A program made the position numbers and the translations under genes. DNA of 64,000 nt, taken from Notolepis coatsorum (taxonomy: Eukaryota > Chordata > Actinopteri > Aulopiformes > Paralepididae). The notes beneath the pieces are model-generated. The model was not told the origin of the DNA. It was given only the letters and a program-made list of their open reading frames with translations, and made no database searches. The stretch lies in NCBI GenBank assembly GCA_963971535.1, contig CAXASK010000014.1:1019805-1083804 (forward strand), written 5' to 3'. Each line of letters opens with the position of its first letter. The first letter of the stretch is position 1. Shown piece after piece: positions 12,617 to 24,600 of the stretch.

Positions 12617-15600
12617 GATTATTTCGATTATAATCGATTCTAACATATGCATCGAATCGAATACATTAGAATCGATGCAATTCGATTAATCGATGCATCG
12701 TTACACCCCTAATAAATACCAATTGGTCTTACTGTCTATGCTCGTGCACGATTCTAAGTATTTGCATACAGAACCGCCCCTAATCAAACATATATGGTAA
12801 TTAAATACCCCCATGGGAACATGCCTGTTTGTGGAATGTGGAATATGGCTATAAGCGAACTATAAAGAGAAACTTCACTGAGAGCGAGATTGATCACGGA
12901 GGTCATCTAATGAACAAATTGAAGTTAGAAAGCATTTCGTTATGAACAATCTTATTTGGAAACATGACACAAAATATATTCAGCTTTTTTTATTAACAAT
13001 ATTTAATCGTATGATTTTAAATATTTTTTTGAGAATAAATAAATCCAATGAAGTTGTCTATTCCAGTGGACGGAGCGTCTAAGGGTGTTGACTGATGCAG
13101 TCCTATACAGAACCAGCACATTGACAGAAATAAAATGACAAGCTGACCCGACATTAAGCTGTAATGACTGAAATGAACAAGTCACGGAAGTAAATTGTGC
13201 AGCCCAGTGGAGAATACAAACTCGCAACCACTATTTTGCGCTTGCGTTTACTACTGCAAAATAAATGCAGTCTTGTGTGCGCGTGAGCCCATTATAATTG
13301 TGCTCTTGTTGGGTTGGTCAGTCATTAACTATGGCTTCAGTGGATAACCCAGATCACCTGCATTTAAGTGATATTTTAATTACAGATACCCCAGTCAGTG
13401 TTTCCCACAGGATTTTGTGAGACTCTGGTGGGTGAACCTTGGCCCCTCTAGGGGGGTCCGGGGCATGCCCCCCCGGAACTTTTTATAATTTTTTTTTAAG
13501 TTATATGCATCAATCTGGTGCAATTTGAGAGCAAAATAAAGAGGCTAGATCTATGATTAACTTTCTGCTCAAAACACTAAATTGACTAGACTAGAGCTTC
13601 CCAATCCTCTCCTCGAAGCACCCCAGCCGTTCAATGGATTTGTTAAATTCCACCACCAGCACACCTGATTCAACTTAACTAGCCCTTTATTAGTTGAATC
13701 AGGTGTGCTGGTGGTGGAATTTAACAAATACATTGAACGGCTGGGGTGCTTCGAGGAGAGGATTGGGAAGTCTAGTCGATTTTGTGTTTTGAGCACAAAG
13801 TTAATCATAGATCTAGCCTCTTTATTTTGCTCTCAAAGTGCATCAGATTGATCAATTAACTTTAAAATGTACACACAAAAAAAGTTCCGGTGGGGGCATG
13901 CCCCCGGACCCCCCGAGAGGGTCGGAGGTTCACCCCCCATAGTCTCTGAAAATCCTGTGGGAAACACTGAAATCTGGATTGCAGATTATCTGTACATTGA
14001 CAGAGTAGAATCTCTTTCTATTCACATAACTGAATTTGTTGATTGATGGAGCTTTGACAACTACATGGCGTACATTCTATTGCTCTGATGATGTTGGGAA
14101 ATGGAGCGATCTCCAATCTCACACTGAGAAGAATCCCAGGGTGGAGAGGACTTGAATGTGTGTGTAATTTGTGTCCCAGGTAGCGGACTCCACTTATATT
14201 AGTATATTATACTTAAATACCTGCTTCAGCTACAACATTTATTATTATTATTATTATTTTTTTTTATTATTTTTTTTAAATCTTATGTTGTGGGGCTTGT
14301 ACAGCACTTTGGTTTGGTCAACTTTGTTGTTTTTAAATGTGCTCTATAAATAGTGGATTGGATTGGATTAATTAATTAAATAATGAGTCGGGAGCTGCGC
14401 TGCCTGGGCGGCTGCTCTCCGTTACATAGCCAACAACATTACATAATCATGTTGCAACCTTCGTCTATAAAGCAAACGATTATATAAATATTTATATGTA
14501 GTTAATAGAGACAAAGGTAAAATTCTACTTAATTAAGCATGTTTTATGACATATTTTTATATGGGTCGGGACACTGCTGCTGACTGGGTGTCTTATCAAA
14601 CACCGGTAAAACTAAAAATACTATAGAGAATGGTCAGTGCTGTAAAGTTTAAACCTTTTAAAATCTTAGACAAACGAAACACTTTGCTTTTATGAAATAT
14701 TGTAAGCCGTCATTTGAGGCTTTATAAAAGCAGCACGTTGTATTCAACACGGAGAGGAGTTAATGAGGAATCTCCATGTGCTTGTTGTAGTTAACAAAGA
14801 GAGGTGGAGTTAAGGAGGTGTATGACGTCCGTTGCATTGGAGGCGCAAGATTTTGCAGGTGGGAGGGGGGAGGGAAAAAAAAGTATATTCGAATTTTATT
14901 TTCCCGTTCTAATCCCATGCCCATCGAACGAAGCTTCGAAGTATTTAAGACAGCCGTAGTACGCGGCATTGATAAATGAGGGCCCTGGATTTCAGACTCC
15001 TGTAGCGAAGCGTCTGTGCTGGGGGTGTGTGCTGTGTGCTCTCCTGGTGATCCGGGTAGATTATGTCCTGTAGGGAGGGGAAGGCTGCTCCTGAGATGTG
15101 TTGAGCAGTTTTTATCACTCACTGGAGTGCCTTCCTGTGGTGATAATGTGGTCTGACCCATGTATTTAGATCCATGTAATATTGCTGTGTGGTCTAACCC
15201 AAGTGTCTAGCTTCATGTAGTATATTATTATGTTGTGGTCTGATCCAGTCTCGCTTAGTAATGTTGTTGTGAGGACTCTAGGGCTGACCTTCGAATTTTC
15301 TTTTGGAATTCGAAGCTTCGGGGTCGAGATTCGATTTTAATTCGAAGCTTCGAGATAAAATAAAATAAATTATAAATATTTGTAAAAAAAATATTATTTA
15401 AATGTTTTTATGTTGTGGGACTTGTACAGCACTTTGTTCAACTTTGTCAGTGCTGTAAAGTTTAAACCTTTTTAAATCTTAGACAAACGAAACACTTTCA
15501 TGAAATATTGTAAGTCGTCATTTGAGGCTTTATAAAAGCAGCACAATGAACACAAATCTGTCAGTGCCGAGTTCGACCTCATCTTAAATAACAAACAGCA

Positions 15601-18600
15601 TTGCTTGTTGTAGTTAACAGAGACAGAGTTGATTTTGCACACAATTTTTTTTTTTTTTTTTTTATATATTCAAATTTTATTTTCATATTCGAATGCCATG
15701 CCCATCGAACGAAGCTTCGAAGTATTTAAGACAGCCCTAGAGGACTCTGACCCAGGTATTTAGCTTCATGCAGTATTATTGTTGTGTTTCCTGACCCAGG
15801 TGTGCTTCAGCAGCGAGTGGCGGCCTTGGAGCAGGAGAGGTCAGAGTTCATTAAACTCAAACAGCAGCTGGAGTCGGAGTTCAACCAGAAACGGGCCAAG
15901 CTCAAAGAGCTCTTTCTGTCCAAGGAATGTAAGTAGTCCATAGTATTAACCCTTTGATCGCCGGGGTTAAATTCATAATTTACCATCCCTCGCCAGCCCT
16001 ATTTAACATGGAGAAGTTCCCCTTCTTTGCAGGGCTATAACTTTTTAAATTGTATTGCTAAATTGACATTATTATGGCCCATTCAACATCCTATATCTAT
16101 TGTTCAGGGTGTAGCAATGTTATACTTTTTCATTCACATATTCATACTAAAATACGGTCTGTTTTTATCGTTTTCTGCAGCTTTCTCCAGAACTTGATTT
16201 ATAGCCCTAAATGCATTATATTGATGATCAAATACAGTTTGGTAGGAATCTGTGCGAGATAAAAAATGTCAACTGGATGTACTTCTAGAAGTTACTACGT
16301 ATGATCTGATGATGACCGGATGGGCGGGGGGTCGTTTATAATTCCGTGGGCAACGTTATATCATTCATCTAGTGTGGGTGATATGATCATCAGAGCAGTT
16401 TATATGGAACACGTTAAAAAAACCCGCTGAATCTTACCGTAGCTTCCTCATAGCGTTGGGCGATGAGCGTGGAGCAGAGATATTCCTATTATGGGATGTA
16501 GAAATACCCGATCCATTTCCAGGTTGTATAATAGTATATACGTCCAAATCATATTGTTTATAGAGTTATTTGCACCGATCGGTGTTCACTGTGTCAAGAT
16601 GGAGTCCCTCTAATGATAGCGAGTGCCCGGACAAAATATGGGTGAGCACCACTTCATCCACAGATGACTTCCTGTTGGGCGATCTGCCGAACCAGATGGC
16701 GTTCTTGAACCGTTAGAGAGTTGAGTGGGGCTCTACAGTATATCTCAGGTCTCCGGGGGAGAAATAGGATTTCGATCACACAGATTTTTTAAATATTGAT
16801 ATCAAAGACGTGTTACGGCGTCTTCGGCAGAATGAGCATGGCGGGGAATGACGAGTTTCGGCGTCTCCGGCGATTAAAGGGTTAATACCGGCTGCTTGTT
16901 TTCAACGTAGACCCAACAGGGCAACCACCTGTACCTGTATTTATCAAGTAGGAGTGCTGATCTGAGGCCAGTCATGGTGAGGTGTACAAGATCATCGTCT
17001 GATCTTAGGTCAGTACTCCTAATCTTTGAAGTTTGATCAAAAAAAAATACGGGCCAAAACATTTCCAGAGGTATGGATTTTTATACCATTGTCCATGATA
17101 TATATACATATTGTAAAAAATATACATACAAGTTAATCCAAAAATGGTTCCTTGCAACAGTATTACAAAAGTAAAAGAAAATAGGGGCGTCCCCGGGTGG
17201 CGCACCACGTGTATGTATATATACGCTCAGCGTAACCGCAGCGCCCTGGGTTCGACTCCGGCCCAGGACCTGTGCTGCATGTCCTCCCCATCTCTCTCTC
17301 TCTCTCCCAATCTCCAAAACTGTCCTATCCACAATAAAGCAGAAAAATGCCATAAAAAAATATCTTTAAAAAGAAAATGTCTAATGAAATAACACCATGA
17401 GAATTGAATGACTTAAGACAACAACCTACTTTTTTTTTAATCACATTGTAATTTGTTCTGGAAAACGAAATGACCAAATTACCATCAAAACTAAGAAAGA
17501 TATCATGATATATTTGGCCCTATTAGAACCGGTTCTCGGTGCCCAACCCTATATGTGACCAATAAAACAAAACTTGAACAGTTATTTCATCGTTAGAAAG
17601 ACTCATCAGGTTGGTCTGCTTCTCCGGACATATTCTGATCTTTACTCTTGTCCAATCTCCCCTCTCCTCTGGTCCTTGTTGTCCCCCCGGCCCTCCCCAG
17701 ATGAGCTGAAGAGGCAGGCGGCGTCTCTGGAAGAGTCCCAGACCGAGCTCAGCTTTGTCCAGGCCCAGCTAGCCCAGGCCCAGGCGGAGATGGAGAACAT
17801 CAAGGAGGTAGCCACGGTGACGGAGAGCACCAAGCAGGAGGCCATCGACCAGGTCCGCAACCAGTGGCAGGAGGAGGTGGCCTCGCTGCAGGCCATCATG
17901 AAAGGTACACCGGCTGAAGGCTGAAGGCCCCATCCCCGACTTTCAGGACCATAACAATGTGGGGTTCAGTTCAGTTATTTTTTATTTCGGGTTTTGGACA
18001 CATAACGACGGTCATTCCATAAATCGCCAAAGTTTTACCAGCTGCTATTGCAGCATTGTCCGAAAAGGGCTGAAGGGAGAAGCACTAGGCTTGTCGGGCC
18101 CTACCCCTGAAGACTTTTTTTTTGTTTTTGTTTTTTCATTTACATACATACATAGTACATACATATAGTACACATTACAGTACACACATTACAGTATAGT
18201 ATACCTGCAGTACATAATGGTGTATACAGCACATATATAATGTGATATGAGATATATAGTACATGATATATACAAGATAATATAGTACCATAATATAATA
18301 GTATATATTGCAAATATAGTTCAATATAATATACAAATTAATTATAATATGATTATATAATGTGGGGTGTATTCACATCTAAGAGATTAAACATCTATAA
18401 TAGCTCCTATCTTCACAGTAGACCCAAAGAGATTAAACATCTAGAGAGAGCAGCTCCTATCTTCACAGTAGACTCAAAGAGATTAAACATCTAGAGAGAG
18501 CAGCTCCTATCTTCACAGTAGAATCAAGAGATTAAACATCTAGAGAGAGCAGCTCCCATCTTCACTGTGTTTAACAGTCTGGTCTCACTCTTGTCTCAGA

Positions 18601-21600
18601 CACTGTGTTTAACAGTCTGGTCTCACTCTTGTCTCAGACACAGTGTTTAACAGTCTGGTCTCACTCTTGTCTCAGACACTGTGTTTAACAGTCTGGTCTC
18701 ACTCTTGTCTCAGACACAGTGTTTAACAGTCTGGTCTCACTCTTGTCTCAGACACTGTGTTTAACAGTCTGGTCTCACTCTTGTCTCAGACACAGTGTTT
18801 AACAGTCTCTGGTCTCTCTGATCTCAGACACAGTGTTTAACAGTCTGGTCTCACTCTTGTCTCAGACACAGTGTTTAACAGTCTGGTCTCACTCTTGTCT
18901 CAGACACAGTGTTTAACAGTCTGGTCTCACTCTTGTCTCAGACACTGTGTTTAACAGTCTGGTCTCACTCTTGTCTCAGACACAGTGTTTAACAGTCTGG
19001 TCTCACTCTTGTCTCAGACACAGTGTTTAACAGTCTGGTCTCACTCTTGTCTCAGACACAGTGTTTAACAGTCTCTGGTCTCTCTGATCTCAGACACAGT
19101 GTTTAACAGTCTGGTCTCACTCTTGTCTCAGACACAGTGTTTAACAGTCTGGTCTCACTCTTGTCTCAGACACTGTGTTTAACAGTCTGGTCTCACTCTT
19201 GTCTCAGACACAGTGTTTAACAGTCTGGTCTCACTCTTGTCTCAGACACAGTGTTTAACAGTCTCGTCTCACTCTTGTCTCAGACACAGTGTTTAACAGT
19301 CTGGTCTCACTCTTGTCTCAGACACAGTGTTTAACAGTCTCTGGTCTCTCTGATCTCAGACACGGTGTTTAATTTAATTTCAAACCTTTATTTACAGTTG
19401 CGTCGAGTGTACATACAGAATTAAGCAAAAAGAAAAAGGCATATGAAATCATAACAATAAGACAAGTAAGGAAAAAAATCAATTAAAACATTTACAACTT
19501 GATTGACAAAGGTTTACCTTCAACAGTCTCTGGTTCTCAGTGTTCAACAGTCTCTGGTTCTCAGTGTTCAACAGTCTCTGGTTCTCAGTGTTCAACAGTC
19601 TCTGGTTCTCAGTGTTCAACAGTCTCTGGTTCTCAGTGTTCAACAGTCTCTGGTTCTCAGTGTTCAACAGTCTCTGGTTCTCAGTGTTCAACAGTCTCTG
19701 GTTCTCAGTGTTCAACAGTCTCTGGTTCTCAGTGTTCAACAGTCTCTGGTTCTCAGTGTTCAACAGTCTCTGGTTCTCAGTGTTCAACAGTCTCTGGTTC
19801 TCAGTGTTCAACAGTCTCTGGTTCTCAGTGTTCAACAGTCTCTGGTCTCCCTGGTTCTCAGACACGGTGTGCGAGTACGAGATGCAGTTCCACCAGCGTC
19901 TGGAGCAGGAGCGCGCCCAGTGGAACCAGTACCGCGAGGCGGTGGAGAGGGAGATGGGTGAATTGAGGCGCCGTCTCACCAAGGGACAGGAAGAGGAGAA
20001 CCTGGAGGACGCCATGAAGAAGGTGAGTTGTCTCATTTTTAACCCTTGATATCTATCTGCACTGGGGGGAAAAAATCTGTAAATCTGGTATGGTATAGAT
20101 GTAGCAGTACCGTCTATCTGTATGTCATGTATGTTATGATGAATTGAAAATGGGGGACCCTGATGTAAACAAGACAAAAGTCTTTCTCTGGTCTGCATCC
20201 CCTTAACAATTATGTGTGTATTGAGCCGTACTGTGTTGTACCCATTCTGCAATCTGTTAATAACATTTTCAATCAATTCAATCAATCAAACATCTGTCCA
20301 ACATCGCTGTCTTGTCTTGTCTGTCGGAGGCTCTCATTATAGCGGTATTATTATATTAACCCAAATCGTGAGGAATCCGTATTATGACAACCAGGCAGGG
20401 TTCGAAATTAACGGGGGCTTGGGGCATAATGCCCTTGAAAATGGACAAAATGCCCTCGAAAATCAGTTAAGGGGGGCACTTAATGCCCCCGACAGTTTAC
20501 TAATTATATATATATTTATCCGGTAATGGAGCGTCTGTATCGTACGGTTCAGATGACGCGCAAATAAAAAAATTCATTTGGCGGAGCCGGTGTTCTGCAC
20601 TGGCTGCAGGCAGCAGCAGCAGCACTGTAGCCAGGTGCTAGTCAGTTTGTGTAAAAATGGCACGCACAATATAAATCAATCTTCATTACGACTTTAAAAA
20701 CATAGCCATTAACATTACATAGGCCTACACACATCTTGCCATAGCAGTTTGTAAACACAACGCACGTTTTAACTATGGTAGCCCGACGCAGCCCGCAAGC
20801 TAATACTGTACAGTCAATGAAATGTCACCGTAGCTACTGTAGCAGAGGAGGAAATGGGAGTCTGAGAGGCGGGGTGTTTAAAGACAATGATAGGCGTTTA
20901 TTCAACATCCAAGAAGGCTAACATACAACTGTGTTTTACTAACTCCAACCGGGACTATTGCCGCTTTCCCACTGCATGCCATCACCTCCGAGTCCTAACG
21001 TTACCGGAGCTGATAATAACATTGCCTGAGCTGTAGGTGCGTGACACTAAAATGTCCGTGGGGACCCGGCGCCAACCCATAGATAGTTCCAACTCACCGA
21101 ATTGCGTAATCCACCACAGTTGCACTCAATATTTAAATAATGTTAGTCTAAATAAATGTAGACAGAAACATAATAATTTCAAGCAGAAAACGAATCTTTC
21201 CATTAAGAACTGACAATCAGGGAATTTAAACATGGTTGACATTGTTTTTGTGTGTTTATATTAATTAAAGAAAGGAAAGTCTAGTGCTGGCTGAGCATAT
21301 TGTTTGTTTGCACTAAGTTAATACTTTGACAAATGTAGCCTATATTTTTCAGTCAGTTCGGTCTTTGTGTGCCAAACATTATTTAAGGCTGTAAACACTG
21401 TAAACCTTTTATTTTTAATAAATGAGAAGCATGTTTAGATTTGAGTGTTACATTTTTTTTAATAAAGATTAACGTATATCGAACTGAAAACCGTGACCCC
21501 AAAATCGTGATACGAACCAAACCGTCCATTTTGTGAACCGTCCCACCCCTACCGTTTATCATAAAAATTCAGTGCCCCCGAAATACAAAAAAAAGCCCCC

Positions 21601-24600
21601 GAAAATCAATTAAGGGGGGGCAAAAAAAGCCCTTGAAAAAGAATGTTAATTTCTAACCCTGCAACCAGGTCATGCTAGCTCACCGGGAAAGGGATTAAAT
21701 ATCATAAATATAACATCATGGTTAAAGATTATGTCGTCACACAAAGTGTTATTTATTTACTGTAACACTTACAGAGAGTAGACCACAAAGTGTTATTTAT
21801 TTACTGTAATACTTCAAAGATAAAAAAAAAATTGATTTCATAGGGCCCTAGTTAAGGTGAGCTAATAAAACACTAGTAGTTTTGGGGGGCCTACCAGTCC
21901 ACCCCCCGTGAAAGAAATCCTAGGGGAAACACTGACTAAGTCCTTGTGTGTTTTGTCTCTGTCCTGAAGGCTCACGAGGACTAAGTCCTTGTGTGTTTTG
22001 TCTCTGTCCTGAAGGCTCAGGAGGACTAAGTCCTTGTGTGTTTTGTCTCTGTCCTGAAGGCTCAGGAGGACTAAGTCCTTGTGTGTTTTGTCTCTGTCCT
22101 GAAGGCTCACGAGGACTAAGTCCTTGTGTGTTTTGTCTCTGTCCTGAAGGCTCAGGAGGACTAAGTCCTTGTGTGTTTTGTCTCTGTCCTGGAGGCTCAC
22201 GAGGACTAAGTCCTTGTGTGTTTTGTCTCTGTCCTGGAGGCTCACGAGGACTAAGTCCTTGTGTGTTTTGTCTCTGTCCTGAAGGCTCAGGAGGACTAAG
22301 TCCTTGTGTGTTTTGTCTCTGTCCTGGAGGCTCAGGAGGACTAAGTCCTTGTGTGTTTTGTCTCTGTCCTGAAGGCTCAGGAGGACTAAGTCCTTGTGTG
22401 TTTTGTCTCTGTCCTGAAGGCTCACGAGGACTAAGTCCTTGTGTGTTTTGTCTCTGTCCTGAAGGCTCAGGAGGACTAAGTCCTTGTGTGTTTTGTCTCT
22501 GTCCTGAAGGCTCAGGAGGACTAAGTCCTTGTGTGTTTTGTCTCTGTCCTGGAGGCTCATGAGGACTAAGTCCTTGTGTGTTTTGTCTCTGTCCTGGAGG
22601 CTCACGAGGACTAAGTCCTTGTGTGTTTTGTCTCTGTCCTGAAGGCTCAGGAGGACTAAGTCCTTGTGTGTTTTGTCTCTGTCCTGAAGGCTCAGGAGGA
22701 CTAAGTCCTTGTGTGTTTTGTCTCTGTCCTGAAGGCTCAGGAGGACTAAGTCCTTGTGTGTTTTGTCTCTGTCCTGGAGGCTCACGAGGACTAAGTCCTT
22801 GTGTGTTTTGTCTCTGTCCTGAAGGCTCACGAGGACTAAGTCCTTGTGTGTTTTGTCTCTGTCCTGAAGGCTCAGGAGGACTAAGTCCTTGTGTGTTTTG
22901 TCTCTGTCCTGAAGGCTCAGGAGGACTAAGTCCTTGTGTGTTTTGTCTCTGTCCTGAAGGCTCAGGAGGACTAAGTCCTTGTGTGTTTTGTCTCTGTCCT
23001 GAAGGCTCAGGAGGACTAAGTCCTTGTGTGTTTTGTCTCTGTCCTGAAGGCTCACGAGGACTAAGTCCTTGTGTGTTTTGTCTCTGTCCTGAAGGCTCAC
23101 GAGGACTAAGTCCTTGTGTGTTTTGTCTCTGTCCTGAAGGCTCAGGAGGACTAAGTCCTTGTGTGTTTTGTCTCTGTCCTGAAGGCTCACGAGGACTAAG
23201 TCCTTGTGTGTTTTGTCTCTGTCCTGAAGGCTCAGGAGGACTAAGTCCTTGTGTGTTTTGTCTCTGTCCTGGAGGCTCAGGAGGACTAAGTCCTTGTGTG
23301 TTTTGTCTCTGTCCTGAAGGCTCAGGAGGACTAAGTCCTTGTGTGTTTTGTCTCTGTCCTGAAGGCTCAGGAGGACTAAGTCCTTGTGTGTTTTGTCTCT
23401 GTCCTGAAGGCTCAGGAGGACTAAGTCCTTGTGTGTTTTGTCTCTGTCCTGAAGGCTCACGAGGACTAAGTCCTTGTGTGTTTTGTCTCTGTCCTGGAGG
23501 CTCAGGAGGACTAAGTCCTTGTGTGTTTTGTCTCTGTCCTGAAGGCTCAGGAGGACTAAGTCCTTGTGTGTTTTGTCTCTGTCCTGAAGGCTCAGGAGGA
23601 CTAAGTCCTTGTGTGTTTTGTCTCTGTCCTGAAGGCTCACGAGGACTAAGTCCTTGTGTGTTTTGTCTCTGTCCTGGAGGCTCAGGAGGACTAAGTCCTT
23701 GTGTGTTTTGTCTCTGTCCTGAAGGCTCAGGAGGACTAAGTCCTTGTGTGTTTTGTCTCTGTCCTGAAGGCTCAGGAGGACTAAGTCCTTGTGTGTTTTG
23801 TCTCTGTCGTGAAGGCTCACGAGGACTAAGTCCTTGTGTGTTTTGTCTCTGTCCTGGAGGCTCAGGAGGACTAAGTCCTTGTGTGTTTTGTCTCTGTCCT
23901 GAAGGCTCAGGAGGACTAAGTCCTTGTGTGTTTTGTCTCTGTCCTGGAGGCTCACGAGGACTAAGTCCTTGTGTGTTTTGTCTCTGTCCTGGAGGCTCAG
24001 GAGGACTAAGTCCTTGTGTGTTTTGTCTCTGTCCTGAAGGCTCAGGAGGACTAAGTCCTTGGGTGTTTTGTCTCTGTCCTGAAGGCTCAGGAGGACTAAG
24101 TCCTTGTGTGTTTTGTCTCTGTCCTGAAGGCTCATGAGGACTAAGTCCTTGTGTGTTTTGTCTCTGTCCTGAAGGCTCAGGAGGACTAAGTCCTTGTGTG
24201 TTTTGTCTCTGTCCTGAAGGCTCAGGAGGACTAAGTCCTTGTGTGTTTTGTCTCTGTCCTGGAGGCTCACGAGGACTAAGTCCTTGTGTGTTTTGTCTCT
24301 GTCCTGGAGGCTCACGAGGACTAAGTCCTTGTGTGTTTTGTCTCTGTCCTGAAGGCTCATGAGGACTAAGTCCTTGTGTGTTTTGTCTCTGTCCTGGAGG
24401 CTCAGGAGGACTAAGTCCTTGTGTGTTTTGTCTCTGTCCTGGAGGCTCACGAGGACTAAGTCCTTGTGTGTTTTGTCTCTGTCCTGAAGGCTCACGAGGA
24501 CTAAGTCCTTGTGTGTTTTGTCTCTGTCCTGGAGGCTCAGGAGGACTAAGTCCTTGTGTGTTTTGTCTCTGTCCTGAAGGCTCAGGAGGACTAAGTCCTT

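Larger units (their letters stand above)
12217..14990. mobile_element. Composite DNA transposon with GGGCCCTCATTTATCAA termini
   Basis: Left end GGGCCCTCATTTATCAAT and right end ATTGATAAATGAGGGCCC are perfect inverted repeats 2.7 kb apart. Superfamily not certain (PIF/Harbinger-like or hAT). It has been a landing site: a hAT at 12371-12711, a palindromic MITE at 13396-13969, a LINE tail near 14280-14370 and a TTCGAAG-type hAT end at about 14880-14962 all lie inside it. No intact transposase frame seen. Confidence 0.65.
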
